Below, one piece after another: positions 1-10,142 of a stretch of 64,000 nucleotides of DNA. Source of the stretch: G963675935 sp963719005 (lineage in GTDB: Bacteria; Planctomycetota; Planctomycetia; Pirellulales; Thermoguttaceae); assembly GCA_963719005.1 (NCBI GenBank), contig CAVRAR010000014.1, positions 1,240,001-1,304,000 on the forward strand, in the 5' to 3' direction. Each line of letters begins with the position of its first letter. Positions within the stretch are counted from its first letter, which is position 1. The translations under genes and the position numbers were made by a program. The notes under the pieces are model-generated. The model searched no databases and was not told the origin of the DNA. It saw nothing but the letters and a program-made list of their open reading frames with translations.

Positions 1-2
1 TC

Positions 3-212
3 ACGCCGAACTCTCCGGCCGTTGCCGCCAACTTGCAGGTGGGCGACGTAATCCTGGAGTTCAACCATACGCCCGTCGAGGACGACGCCCATCTGGTGAA
101 TCTCGTCAGTCTGACCCCGGTCGGCAAGACCGTGCCCCTGCTGATCTTCCGCGACCGCAAAGCATTCACCGTGATGGTGGAAGTGGGCGATCGGAGCAAG
201 TTCGAGCCATAG
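3..212 (+). CDS. C-terminal end of a PDZ-domain protein (HtrA/DegP-like), cut by the window edge
   Basis: Only the last 69 residues are present, reading in frame from base 3 to a TAG at 210-212. They contain the pattern of a PDZ domain: 'LQVGDVILEFNHTPVED' followed by a helix and the closing strand 'TVPLLIFRDRKAFTVMV'. PDZ domains of this type lie at the C-terminus of periplasmic HtrA/DegP serine proteases, which degrade or chaperone misfolded exported proteins. The protease domain, if there is one, lies outside the window, so the family assignment is inference; a stand-alone PDZ protein or a PDZ metalloprotease is possible. The gene ends 40 bases before the convergent ClC gene. Confidence 0.7.
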   Translation, partial: TPNSPAVAANLQVGDVILEFNHTPVEDDAHLVNLVSLTPVGKTVPLLIFRDRKAFTVMVEVGDRSKFEP

Positions 213-251
213 GCGCACGTTCACTTTTACACTTCAGCGAACGGGCAGGCA

Positions 252-2128
252 TCACGATCCTGCCGATCCATGCAGACGGTGCAAGTAGGCACTAGCAATA
301 TCAAAACGCCGCACCATCCCAATTACCTGCCGCTGCTGAAGATCGTTGACGATCGGCAACGTTAGCAGGTCATTCTCCACGAAGAGTTCCTGGGCTCGAT
401 CCAGAGTATCCTCGGGAGTCAGCGGTTGCACGTCGCTTCGCATCAAGTCGGTGGCAAGAACCAAGGTCGTCAAGGATGGGGCCTGAGAGGCAAGGTAAAC
501 TTCCTCGACATCGACCACGCCCAAGAGCCGGTTTCCTTCATCCACCACGGGCAAGACGGGGTAGGGTGCTTCGCTTAGCCGCTCGATGACCGTTGCCAAC
601 GAATCGACCGGACGGAGTACCGTGACGACCTGCTCGGGCGAAAGAAACTGGCTTACCCGCACTCCCGCCAGAACTTGCCGAACATACGTGCCTTGGTGGG
701 CCGGCGAAAGCGAACGGCTCTCCACCTGCGAGGAATAGATCGATTGCTTGTCGGAGAGAATATAGGAGAGCGTGCAGACCCACAGAGCCGGGAGCAACAA
801 AGAATAGCCGCCGGTCATTTCGCTCACGATGATGAGCGTGGAAAATGGTGTCTTCGCTGCGGCGGCAAAGAACCCGGCCATGCCGACGATGACGAAACTG
901 GCGGGATGCGGAACGAGCCACGGGGAAAGGTTGTGGAACACGATTCCCAATGCACCGCCACCGCATCCTCCGATCACCATCGAAGGTCCGAAGACGCCGC
1001 CGGAGCCGCCGCTTCCGATCGTCAGACTCGTGGTGAGAATCTTGCCCAAGGCGATGGTCAAGAGAATCGCGGCCGTGACGTTGCCGTCTTGCGTCATGGC
1101 GTTTTGGATCGAGGAATAGCCGAAGGCGAGCACGGCCAACACCTGCGGATTCTGTCGCGCAGGAAATACAGAACAAGAGCTACCAATCCCGTCAGAAACG
1201 CACCCAACGCCGGTCGAAAATGACGGTGGATCGGCAAGCGGTCGAACAACTGCTTGATGCCGTAGAACGAATGCGTATACAGCATGGCCAACAAAGCCAT
1301 GAACAGGGCCAAGACCAGGTATGGTCCCAACCGCAACGGATTGTTGAAGCTGAGCTCGGGTATCGTGAACAACGGTTCCCAACCGGAGTAGAGGCCGTAG
1401 ATGCAGTAGGAAATGACGCTGGCAATGCCCGCCGGGATGATGACCTCCGATTCAAACTCCGGGGAACTGTACATCACTTCGGCGGCGAAGATCGTCCCCG
1501 CGAGCGGCGCCCGAAAAATGGCGCCGATGCCCGCTCCCATTCCAGCGGCCATCAGCACGCGGCGATCGGCGGGACGCAGGTGCAGCAGGTTGGCCAACAA
1601 CGAGCCAAAGCCCGCTCCAATCTGAGCGATGGGGCCTTCCCTTCCGCCCGATCCGCCGCTGCCCAGGGTCAACGCACTGGCAATGATCTTCACCAGCGGC
1701 ACACGCGGGCGGATTTGCCCCTGGTGATAATGGTACGCGGCAATGACGGAATCCGTCCCGTGCCCTTCTGCTTCGGGTGCGAACGTGTAAACAATCACGC
1801 CGCTCAACAGTCCACCCACTGTCGGTATTATCAGCAGGAGCCACGGATAAAGGGGATGCGCCACCACAGGCAGCCACGATATCGAAGGTTCCCCGCCCGG
1901 ATGAGGCTCCGGGTAGTAACCTGCAACAACGCCGAGTGCGTAATGCTCCGCAATCCGGGTGGCAGCGTAAAAAACAACTGCGCCGAGCCCGGCCACGACA
2001 CCCACCAGCGCCGCTAACCCCAAAAGTCGGATTTGGGAGCGAAATCGCTTTCCACCGAGGCTCAGAACTTCGGGAACCCAGGCGAAAAAACTCCCGCGAG
2101 AAAAAAAACGCATGAAGCGACGGTTCAT
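252..2128 (-). CDS. ClC-family chloride channel/transporter with C-terminal CBS pair (frameshifted)
   Basis: An integral membrane anion channel or H+/Cl- exchanger. The N-terminal half (2128 to about 1150) carries several hydrophobic segments and the selectivity-filter loop 'GSGGSGGREGP', whose Glu is the usual gating residue. The C-terminal half (about 1150 to 252) continues in another frame with the second filter loop 'GSGGSGGVFGPS', the last membrane helices and two CBS domains ('VSQFLSPEQVV' and 'ATDLMRSDVQPL' begin the repeats), which usually bind nucleotides and regulate gating. Both halves are fully conserved and meet at about 1150, so the break is a single indel, probably a sequence error. 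The first ATG of the N-terminal frame is taken as start. No partner gene suggests a specific role. Confidence 0.85.
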
Positions 2129-2330
2129 AATTCAGGTTGGCTCCTACCATTGCGTCCATCACAGATGACGATCTATTATCGTCCCAAGCCCAATACTGGC
2201 AAGAGGTAGCGGCAAACCGAGAGATTCTGACAGACGGCGGCGGCAAGTGGGCCTCGGTTGGGGCGTTGCCGATGCCTCATCCAGACCTATGATTGCAATA
2301 GAAAGAATTCCTCCAAGGAGAGAAGACGTC

Positions 2331-2690
2331 ATGATCGAGACACTTCAAACAAGTTCACCGAAAGTCATCGGTTTCAGGCTGAGCGGGAAACTGCACGATG
2401 AGGACTACAAAACATTCGTGCCCGTCATGGACGCCGCCGTGGCTGCCGAGGGAAAGGTCCGCCTCTTTGCCAAATTTGAGGATTTCCACGGCTGGGACTT
2501 GCACGCCGCTTGGGACGATTTTCGCTTCGGCCTCAGACACTACAAAGACATCGATCGCATAGCGATGGTCGGCGACCGCAAGTGGGAGAAGTGGATGGCC
2601 ACGTTGTGCAGGCCCTTCACCAAGGCGAAGGTGAAGTACTTCGACGCTTCCGAAGTCGATGCGGCATGGAACTGGATAGGAGAAGGCTGA
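2331..2690 (+). CDS. SpoIIAA-like (STAS-fold) small protein
   Basis: A 119-residue protein starting at ATG 2331 behind a good ribosome site (AAGGAGA at 2315-2321). The body has the pattern of the SpoIIAA-like family (DUF3478 type): an N-terminal strand with 'KVIGFRLSGKLHDEDYK', a 'VRLFAKFEDFHGWD' strand-loop, a 'DRIAMVGDRKWEKWM' strand-helix and a C-terminal 'VKYFDASEVDAAWNWI'. These proteins have a STAS-like fold and are thought to take part in regulation or lipid binding, but the function is not settled. It stands alone between the divergent ClC gene and a palindromic element, so context adds nothing. Confidence 0.75.
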   Translation: MIETLQTSSPKVIGFRLSGKLHDEDYKTFVPVMDAAVAAEGKVRLFAKFEDFHGWDLHAAWDDFRFGLRHYKDIDRIAMVGDRKWEKWMATLCRPFTKAKVKYFDASEVDAAWNWIGEG

Positions 2691-2747
2691 GGCAAACCGT
2701 CTATCTGCCGTCCCGACGTTACGAAGCGCGTATCTTCTTCCGCAACC

Positions 2748-2879
2748 CAGGGCCGATCAGTTTTTCGGTGTGCGGCAGATTTCGTTTAACCCGGAGCCAA
2801 CGGCGACGGCGATGAATCGCGGGAAAATCGCCGTCGCCGTTGGCTCCGGGTTAAACGAACGGAAAACCGATTGACCCTG
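2748..2879. repeat. Composite nested palindrome upstream of ilvB
   Basis: The inner part is a perfect 31-bp inverted repeat (arms 2782-2812 and 2828-2858, 15-nt loop). The outer arms, 2748-2765 and 2862-2879, pair imperfectly (14 of 18). The left outer arm shares 'CAGGGCCGATCAGTTT' with the outer arms of the element at 55488-55663. It ends 83 bases before the chosen ilvB start, so it lies in the leader or promoter region. Confidence 0.85.
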
Positions 2880-2962
2880 TTCCGCAACGCCGCGCCTTGA
2901 ATTGCCCCGAAAAACGCCCTATGCTTAATGGTTTGCAGAGGGGTATTGGCGTGGCGAGTGGC

Positions 2963-4739
2963 ATGAATAGTCCAGCTTCGACCTCGGATAAACGAACCGG
3001 CCCGCAGCTTTCGACCGGGGCGGATATCGTCGTCCAATGCCTCGTGAATCACGGGGTGGACACGATTTTCGCCTATCCGGGGGGGTCGGTGATCCCTTTG
3101 CACCAGGCCCTGACCCGCTTCCGCGATCGCATTCGCGTGATCCTGCCCCGCCACGAGCAGGGCGGCGGCTTCGCCGCCCAGGGCTACGCCCGCTCGACCG
3201 GCAAGGTCGGCGTCTGCATGGCCACCAGCGGCCCCGGCGCTACGAACCTGGTCACCGCCATCGCCGACGCCAAGCTCGACAGCGTTCCGATGCTGGCCAC
3301 TCACCGGCCAGGTCGGCACGCCCGTGATCGGCACCGACGCCTTCCAGGAGACGCCGATCGTCGAAGTCTGCCGCAGCGTTACCAAGCACCATTCGCTGGT
3401 GACCGACGTGAACGACATCGCCCGGGTGATGCGCGAGGCGTTCCACGTCGCCACGAGCGGCCGGCCGGGTCCGGTGCTGGTCGATATTCCCAAGAACGTG
3501 CAAAACATGCAGGCGGTGCCGGACTACGACGTTCCGATGCAACTGCCCGGCTACCTGGCGACGCAGCCCCGCGCGACGCCCGACGAAATCGCCGCGGTGG
3601 CGGAACTTCTGCAACGGGCCAAGCGGCCGGTGATCTACGCCGGCGGCGGCGTGGTCATCGCCGAGGCCGCCGAGGAGTTGACCGCGCTGGCCCGCAAACT
3701 CCACATTCCCGTGACGACCACGCTGAACGGCTTGGGCTGTTTTCCCGGCGACGATCCGCTTTCGTTGGACATGCTCGGCATGCACGGCAGCGTCTACGCC
3801 AACTACGCCGTCGACAACGCCGACCTGCTGCTGGCCCTCGGCGTTCGTTTCGACGATCGCGTGACCGGCAAGGTCTCGGAGTTCGCCGGCCGCGCCAAGA
3901 TCGTCCACGTCGACGTCGATCCGTCGGAAATCAACAAGATCAAGAAGGCCGACCTGCCGATCGTCAGCGACTTGAAGTATTTCCTGCACGAGCTTGCCGC
4001 GGCGGCCCAGCCGGGCGACACCGCCGAGTGGCGGCGCAAAGTGGCCGTGTGGAAGCGCGACGAGCCGTTCCACTACGATCCCGACTTCGACGGCATCCTG
4101 GCCCAACACGCCATCAGCGAACTGCACCGCCTGACCAAGGACCGCGACACGATCATCGCCACCGGCGTGGGCCAGCATCAGATGTGGTCGGCCCAATACT
4201 ACAAGTTCTCGAAGCCGCGGCGTTGGATTTCCAGCGGCGGGCTGGGCACGATGGGCTTCGGCCTGCCCGCGGCCGTCGGCGCCAAGGCCGCCCATCCCGA
4301 TCGGCTCGTCGTCGACATCGACGGCGACGGCAGCCTGCTGATGAACATCCAGGAGATGGCCACCTGCTACACCGAAAAGCTGCCGGTGAAGGTGATGTTG
4401 TTGAACAACATGCACCTGGGCATGGTCGTGCAGTGGGAAGACCGCTTCCACGCGGCCAATCGAGCCCACACCTACCTCGGCCACATCGACGATCCCGAGG
4501 CGATCGGCCAAGGCAACGGCATCTCGCCCGAGCATCGCTATCCCGATTTCGTCGCCATCGCCAAGGGCTTCCACTGGAACGGCCGCCAGGTGACGCAGAA
4601 GGCCGACTTGGCCGCAGCGATTCAAGAGATGATCGACTCGCCCGGCCCATATCTCTTGGACGTGCAAGTGCCCTATCAGGAGCACGTCCTGCCGATGATC
4701 CCGGCCGGAATGACGGTGCGGGATTTGATCAAAGAGTGA
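2963..4739 (+). CDS. ilvB: Acetolactate synthase large subunit (one frameshift)
   Basis: A thiamine-diphosphate enzyme that makes acetolactate (or acetohydroxybutyrate) in the first committed step of branched-chain amino acid synthesis. The N-terminal ThDP domain shows 'IFAYPGGSVIPLHQAL' and 'LPRHEQGGGFAAQGYAR' with the catalytic Glu. The C-terminal domain has 'GDGSLLMNIQEM', the ThDP/Mg2+ motif, followed by 'NNMHLGMVVQWED' typical of AHAS rather than of other ThDP enzymes. Reading shifts near 3300, where GCCACTCACC stands for an expected GCCATCACC: one extra base in an otherwise perfect protein, so probably a sequence error. The start is uncertain: ATG 2963 is used, but ATG 2922 and GTG 2951 are in frame. 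No ilvN regulatory subunit follows. Confidence 0.92.
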
Positions 4740-4810
4740 ACCGGCGGGGGCAGTCTCTTCATAATAGTTTATAATGAGGGCGCGCGAGGGTGGCCCATTG
4801 AGAACGAGCT

Positions 4811-5770
4811 TTGGCGGCCCCGAGAAGCTGGGGCAAGAGAACCGCTGGCCAGCAACCCTTTGCTACTGTGGAAACGGCAGCAACACAACGCACTCTGTTG
4901 GACGAGTGGCAATGTCGGCTGGATCTGCTGAATTGCCGTCAGGGTAGTGCCGCGCCTTTCGCCAAAGAACGAGCCCGCGTGCTCAATTTTCTGATCCAGC
5001 GCTACCGCAAGTCGCCCGAGGCCCAGCGACCGGCGCCGGCCCGGCCAAAGCTGGATTTCCAGGTCAATCAACGGGCAATCGTTGTGCTCCACCACATCTG
5101 GGAAGGAAGGGTCGGCGGAGTTAAGAGTCCGCAAGAGGCGCAGACGCGAGTGGCGACGATTCTCAAACGGATAAGTTCGCCGGCTTCGGTTGACGAACCC
5201 GAAAACACAGCCCCAGAGGTCTTCGCCTCCGACAGTCCCGGCGCCGACACTGCCGTTAACCCGCTCGTCTCTTCCAACAACTCCCAACGGATTGCAAGCC
5301 ATCCAGCCAAAGGTGCAAGAACAGCAGCGAGGCCGACCAGGGCGCCATTCCACCCGGAATCCACGGCACCAGATTTGTACAAGCGAATTGTGTTGCCGGG
5401 CGTGGACGACGTGCAGGCCGCGGAATTGCTTATACAACATCGGAACCGCGCCGCGATTAACTATGCACTCTATGCCTGGCGGGAACTGGCTGAAGCGGGC
5501 CGGACAAATCAGGCATGGTGCGTGCTGCATCGATTCCTGGCAACACCGGAGCCAACGGGAGTGGTGCTCGAAGGAGTGCGCGAGTCGCTTGCACACCGTA
5601 GTCCCCAAGTGCGCATAGCGGCCCTCGATATTCTTCGGCGTATCGGCGCCTTGGAAGATATCTCGCTTCTCGATGATCTGCTGGCATTGCCGCCGACAGC
5701 AGACGAGCATCCCGCGGAGCGGCCAGCGCTGCTTCACGCCATGCGGACCATCGCCGAAGCGACACGTTAA
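4811..5770 (+). CDS. Hypothetical protein with a C-terminal HEAT-like region
   Basis: A 319-residue soluble protein with no signal peptide, starting at TTG 4811. I do not recognise the family. The middle (residues about 120-180) is rich in Pro, Ser, Thr and Ala and looks disordered. The C-terminal 110 residues are helical and include 'HRSPQVRIAALDILRRIG', the pattern of a HEAT/PBS-lyase repeat, followed by 'LLDDLLALPP'. This suggests a protein-interaction scaffold; nothing more can be said. A long opposing reading frame on the minus strand covers the same bases, but the plus frame has the more protein-like composition. Confidence 0.55.
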   Translation: MAAPRSWGKRTAGQQPFATVETAATQRTLLDEWQCRLDLLNCRQGSAAPFAKERARVLNFLIQRYRKSPEAQRPAPARPKLDFQVNQRAIVVLHHIWEGRVGGVKSPQEAQTRVATILKRISSPASVDEPENTAPEVFASDSPGADTAVNPLVSSNNSQRIASHPAKGARTAARPTRAPFHPESTAPDLYKRIVLPGVDDVQAAELLIQHRNRAAINYALYAWRELAEAGRTNQAWCVLHRFLATPEPTGVVLEGVRESLAHRSPQVRIAALDILRRIGALEDISLLDDLLALPPTADEHPAERPALLHAMRTIAEATR

Positions 5771-6083
5771 GAGAGAGGAGAACAAATCCGCACCGCCGCG
5801 ATTCCCAAGTCTGCTCCAAGAGACGTTCAAACGCCGCGTGGTCTTTTTCTTTGGGAGCAATTCCGTCCGGCCGACGGCTCGATTCGAGACATGGGACAGC
5901 CCTCCGGGAGCATCAGATGCGGCACGGCGCCCCAAGGCCCGCCGCAACTGCTTCGATTCGTCAACAAACCCGCCCATTCCCCTTTTCCCGCCCTTTTTCC
6001 GCTCCCCCAGTGTGCCCGGTGTCATTCAACGGCCATCTATGCTATGATAGCGGCAACATCCGTGATTTAGGGCACTGGGAAAC
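5771..6083. other. Intergenic stretch with no recognisable feature
   Basis: 313 bases between the HEAT-like gene and the ATP-grasp gene. I see no gene, palindrome or clear promoter here; only a purine-rich start and a polypyrimidine tract near 5985-6010. Confidence 0.5.
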
Positions 6084-7147
6084 ATGATGGCGGAGCAAAT
6101 CCAGCGAACTCGGCGGCGGCTGCATGTCGCTTTGGCGTACAACAGCGACCAGGAATGCGCCCGGACCGGCCGGAAGACCGCGGCGGCACGGCCGACCTCC
6201 GCTCGATGATCCGCCACATGGCCCGGGCGCTGCGGCGCGTCGGCTATAAGGTTACGGTCGTTCCGCTGGCTCGCGATTTGTTTGCCTTCCAGCGGAAACT
6301 GCGGCGGCTGGCCCCGGACGTGGTTTTCAACCAGTACGACGACGTGGTGCACGGGGCCCTCTACGAAATGCGGCTGTCGGCCCTGGTGCGGATGATGGGT
6401 TTCCCCATCACCGGCTCGCCCGCCTTGGCCCTCGGGCTGACGCGCTACAAATACATGACCGCCAGCCTGCTGCAAGGGGCGGGAATCCGCATCCCCTTCT
6501 GCACCGAAGTGCTCGAACGCCTCAGCGAGACCAACCGACGCATCTGGCCCTTCCCGCTGATCGTCCAGGCCAGCCAGGAACACGCCGGCATCGGGCTCGA
6601 CCGCGATTCGATCGTCCACACCAAGAAAGCACTACGCGACAAGATGCGGGTGATCCTCCGCGAGTACAAGCAGCCGGTGCTGGTCCAGTCGTTCCTGCCG
6701 GGCAGGGAATTCAACGTCTCGATTATCGGCGGGCGGCGGCTGCGCGTCATGCCGCTGGCCGAGGTGAATTATTCGGAGCTGCCGGCAGACATCCCGCCCA
6801 TCATGTCGTACGCCGCCAAGTGCATCGAAACCACCGTCGAGTACCAGAAGACCTCGGTGACTTGTCCGGCCGTCGTCGAGTCGGAGTTGGCCCGCGAGAT
6901 CATCTCGACCTCGCTGCGGGCGTTTCGCGCCGTGGGGGCCTGGGGTTACGGGCGGGTCAACGTTCGCCTCGACGGCGAGAATCGCCCCTGCATTCTCGAA
7001 GTCAACTGCAACCCCTGCCTCGAAGACGGCTACGGCCTGTCGCGTCAAGCCGAGCGCGCCGGCATCTCTTATCCGCACCTGCTGCAAATGATCGTGAAAG
7101 CCGCGTTGGAAGGCATGCCCTACGACGCTGATATCCCGATGATGTGA
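6084..7147 (+). CDS. ATP-grasp ligase of the D-alanine-D-alanine ligase type (one frameshift)
   Basis: A carboxylate-amine/thiol ligase of the ATP-grasp superfamily. The N-terminus 'RRLHVALAYNSDQE' (from ATG 6084) is in one frame and the rest, from 'GGTADLRSMIRHMARAL', in another; the break is near 6155. The body shows the family pattern: 'FPITGSPALALGLTRYKYM' before the ATP-grasp domain, a substrate-lid region, 'VLVQSFLPGREFNVSII', and the Mg2+/ATP motif 'CILEVNCNPCLEDGYGLS' near the end. It lacks features that would make it a true Ddl in a cell-wall operon, and no mur genes are near. Planctomycetes carry many such uncharacterised ligases that make peptide-like products, so the substrate is unknown. 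Confidence 0.8.
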
Positions 7148-7203
7148 AAAAGCCGCGTTGGTCAACGGCGAATTGAACGACGAACGACGCGGGGAGAGGC
7201 AGA

Positions 7204-8701
7204 ATGAGCAAGTCTGGCCGGCCGAAACCGGGAAGCGCTCGCTCGACACCCCCGCAGACGTCCGCGAGGAGCAAGACGTCTTCAAAGTTGTTTGCGGCTG
7301 CGATCGTGCTCTTTGTCGTCACACGCTGCTATATCGCCTTCGTTCTGACCCCGTGGATTACCGACGTCACGCTCTACTTCGACTACTCGGCGCGGGTGAT
7401 CGATCGAAACAGGACACCGTATCGCGACTTTGCGATCGAATATCCGCCCATGGCCTGGTGGAGTATATGCGCGCCGCGGCTACTCGACGAGCGTCGGCTG
7501 ATGTTCGACCATTATTCGCCGGTCAACGCGTCGATCCGCCGCGATTACCATCATGCGTATCGGCTTGAGATGGCCCTTTTCGACGTGCTGTCGTTCGGTT
7601 TGTTCCTGGCGATCGTTCGCCGGCGGCGGCCGCAGTTGGCGGGCTGGGCGGCGCTGACGTACATCGTCACCAGCACGATTCTCTGTCACGTGCTCTACGA
7701 CCATTTGGACGAGGGGACGCTGCTGTTCTCGATGCTTGGGGCCTACGTCTGGATACGAACGCTCGGCGCGGGCCGATCGCGCTTGGCGTGGTCGGCGACG
7801 GCATTCTTCTTCTTCGGATTGGGATTCTCCTATAAAATCATTCCTCTGATCGCGGTTCCGTTTCTGCTGCTTGCCCAGTCGGCGCGATGCGAATCGCGCG
7901 GGAAAAGGGGACAGGCACCTTTTGCCGGAACGGCCCTCCGGGTGCTTCGCACAAAAGGAGCCTGTCCCCCTTTCCCGTCGGAAGCGGCTGGCCGCAGCAC
8001 TTGCCGGCTTGACGTTGGGGATGGTGGGACCGTTCGCACTTCAATACATGGTTTCGGGGCCGGGCGTTTTTGCACTGTTCGCGCATCACGCCGGCCGCGA
8101 GATCCAAGTCGAATCGCTCTATTCGACGTTGATGTGGCTCGGCTCGCTGTTTGGCCGGCCGATCTCGATTTCGCTGGCCGACGGAGCGTATTGCGTTTTC
8201 GGTGATTGGTCCTGGGCAATGAAAATCCTCTCGACCGGCTTGCTTTGCGGCTTTCTGGGCACAGCGGGCGTTTGGGCCATCGTCCGCCGGTCGCGTTTCC
8301 GCGGTGCGGCGGCTTTTGGCCTGGCGTGTTACGTATTGGGGGCGTCCGCCATCTTCTCGAAGGTGCTTTCGCCGCAGTATTTCGTCTGGTCGATTCCGTT
8401 GCTGCTGCTTGCCGCAGTCGAGGTATTGCCCGAGAAGGGCAAGTCAGCCTGGATTCTGGCGGGATTATTGATCGTGGCGGCGGGATTGACGACGTGGCTC
8501 TTTCCCTATCACTATTTCTGCGTCCCGCCCGGTCTGAAGGGAGCGCCGATGTTAACGCCCTACGGCCTCATTCCCGCGCCGGGAGATTCGTTGGCGCCCT
8601 CCTCCTTGGGCTACGCGGTGCTTGCGTTGCGGAATCTTCTCTATTTGGGAATCGTGATTTGGCTGGGGGCGGTGGTATGCCGCGGGAAGAGTGATGAATG
8701 A
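7204..8701 (+). CDS. GT87-type membrane glycosyltransferase/polyprenol-sugar utilising protein, interrupted by a palindrome
   Basis: A multi-spanning membrane protein of the GT87 (DUF2029) type: 'YFDYSARVIDRNRTPYRDF' followed by 'IEYPPMAWW' is the characteristic loop after the first helix, carrying the conserved acidic and Tyr-Pro-Pro residues. These enzymes move mannose or arabinose from a lipid carrier to extracytoplasmic acceptors. At 7900-7976 a palindromic element interrupts the gene after 'FLLLAQSARCESR'; the protein then resumes in a different frame with 'LAGLTLGMVGPFALQYM' and several more helices to 8701. The last residues (S-D-E) and the TGA come from a tandem repeat. Because the second half is out of frame, this copy may be inactive unless an indel error hides the true frame. 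Confidence 0.75.
7900..7976. repeat. Palindromic element, family B copy 1, inside the GT87 gene
   Basis: Arms 7900-7923 and 7953-7976 match at 22 of 24 positions, with a 29-nt loop. The loop starts GCCGGAACGGCCC and ends GGGTGCTTCGCAC, as in the copy at 24955-25035. It changes the reading frame of the host gene. Confidence 0.9.
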
Positions 8702-8721
8702 TGACTGATGAGTGATGAATG
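8691..8721. repeat. Tandem TGATGAA-type microrepeat at the GT87 stop
   Basis: About four copies of a 7-8 bp unit (GTGATGAATGATGACTGATG...). The GT87 stop codon at 8699-8701 lies inside it, so the repeat provides the last residues and the stop. Confidence 0.75.
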
Positions 8722-8829
8722 GAGTTGGTCAGCGCACCGTCGGTTTTTCCAATTTCAGGTTCTCGACCTCGTCCCCTGTTGGCAAGGGAAAAGGGGAACG
8801 GTTCCGTTCCCGCCGACGCGGGAAATGGG

Positions 8830-8961
8830 ATGAAGCCCTGGTGTGAGGGACTGTTGGATGAAATGCGCCGTGAACGGATCGAACCTCGCCGCAACCGCAT
8901 CAACCCACGCGTCATCAAACGGAAAATGACGAACTGGTTGAAGAAGCGGCTAAAACATTGA
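8830..8961 (+). pseudogene. C-terminal remnant of an IS4-type transposase
   Basis: A 43-codon stretch ends 'RRNRINPRVIKRKMTNW' and 'LKKRLKH', which I recognise as the very C-terminus of planctomycete IS4-family transposases (compare '...PRVVKRKMS...'). No upstream transposase domain, terminal repeats or target duplication are visible, so this is a decayed fragment. It is most of what lies between the GT87 gene and the URO-D gene. The identification is from memory of the motif only. Confidence 0.4.
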
Positions 8962-9026
8962 AATCTACCTCATTGAAGAAAACCTTGATGGAGTCAGTAG
9001 TTATGACTATTTGAACGGCATTGACC

Positions 9027-10067
9027 CTAGCCCTCTTCCGGGGGGGGAAGGGACCACGCGCACTGTGACCGAGCGTACTTCGTCAACGCCGACACATTCG
9101 CCTCGGGGGTGTCGCGGGGGACTTCACAACCGGCGGCGACGATGTAACGCGGGCCGGCCTGGCGGTGGCAGTCCGTTACTGCTGCCGCGATCGTCTCGGG
9201 CGTGCCGTTGCGGAGCGTTTTCACCGGATCGAGATTGCCTGCCAGCACCACGCCCGCTCCCATCTCGCGCCGGGCCTGGTCCAAGGGGACCATCGAATCG
9301 ATATCGACCATGTCGCAGCCCAGGCTGCCGACGCCCGGCAAAATGCGGCGGATGTTGCCGCAGATGTGCAATCGCACGCGCGTGCCCATCGCGTGCAGGC
9401 CGTCGATCAGCTTCTGCTCGCAGGGGCGAACGAACTCTTCGTAGATCTGCGGACCGACCAGCGACGCGGCGGCGTCGCCGACGCCGATCAGATCGGCGCC
9501 CGCCTCGACCTGGCAACGGCCGAACTCCAACGCCATCGTCACGTTGAACTCGAACAGATCGCGGACGAAGGCCGCATCGTCGAAGAAGTCGGTCATAAGC
9601 CGATTGATGCCGCGGAGATCGGCGGCTTCGGCGCATGGGCCTTCGATCCAGCCTTCGATCAACTTCTGCCCGCCGACACGGCGGCGGAAGAGCGCGGCGG
9701 CCTGAACGCGGTCCGTCATGCGGCCGCCGGCCAACGGGTCGGGCATCTTCAGCCGGGCAAGCACGGTTTTGTCGGCCAACAGGGCGTGGACTTCATCGAC
9801 CGCCGGCGGCTGATCGTCGAAGTACTGAATCGCCGCGCCGCAGTCGGCGGCCTCGCAGCCGGGATCGGAAATGCACGAGACATAATCGAACTCGAACTTC
9901 TCGGCCGTGCGGATTTGCCCCTCGACCAGCACGCGGTGGTCCGCGGCGTACCGGCCGTAGGGCTGGCCGATCTGATCGGCCGCGAACATCATCGTGATCG
10001 GCATCAGTGGCAGGGAATCGACGGGCAGGCCGTCGAGGGCGGCGAGAATACGTTCGCGACCGGTCAT
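9027..10067 (-). CDS. Uroporphyrinogen decarboxylase-family protein (MtaA/CmuA-like methyltransferase type)
   Basis: A 346-residue TIM-barrel protein of the URO-D superfamily starting at 'MTGRERILAALDG'. It lacks the arginine-rich 'RQAGR' N-terminus of true HemE and instead has 'RLHICGN' and a C-terminal 'VAAGCEVPRDTP', the His/Cys pattern that binds zinc in corrinoid methyltransferases such as MtaA and CmuA. The likely role is transfer of a methyl group between a corrinoid protein and a thiol or folate, not haem synthesis. The neighbour upstream on the same strand (75-base gap) encodes a DUF1638 protein, a usual companion of corrinoid methyltransferase genes, which supports this. No corrinoid protein is encoded in the window. 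Confidence 0.85.
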   Translation of the reverse strand: MTGRERILAALDGLPVDSLPLMPITMMFAADQIGQPYGRYAADHRVLVEGQIRTAEKFEFDYVSCISDPGCEAADCGAAIQYFDDQPPAVDEVHALLADKTVLARLKMPDPLAGGRMTDRVQAAALFRRRVGGQKLIEGWIEGPCAEAADLRGINRLMTDFFDDAAFVRDLFEFNVTMALEFGRCQVEAGADLIGVGDAAASLVGPQIYEEFVRPCEQKLIDGLHAMGTRVRLHICGNIRRILPGVGSLGCDMVDIDSMVPLDQARREMGAGVVLAGNLDPVKTLRNGTPETIAAAVTDCHRQAGPRYIVAAGCEVPRDTPEANVSALTKYARSQCAWSLPPPEEG

Positions 10068-10142
10068 GGTTGATTCTCTAATGTGGGGCTTTGGCGTGGA
10101 CACCGGAGAGGAGCGCTTCCCTTCGGGGCGCGGCTAAACGAA

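Noticed and set aside
3252..4685. A 477-codon open frame on the minus strand
   Set aside because: It is antisense to ilvB.
2963..4739. Programmed frameshift in ilvB
   Set aside because: No slippery run or stimulatory structure is at 3300, and ilvB genes are not known to frameshift; one extra base explains it.
4769..6025. A 418-codon minus-strand frame opposite the HEAT-like gene
   Set aside because: Its composition (many Arg, Cys, Trp and Ser) is that of a shadow frame; the plus-strand protein has a HEAT-like pattern.
9027..10067. True uroporphyrinogen decarboxylase (hemE)
   Set aside because: The Arg-rich N-terminal motif of HemE is missing and His/Cys metal ligands of methyltransferases are present.
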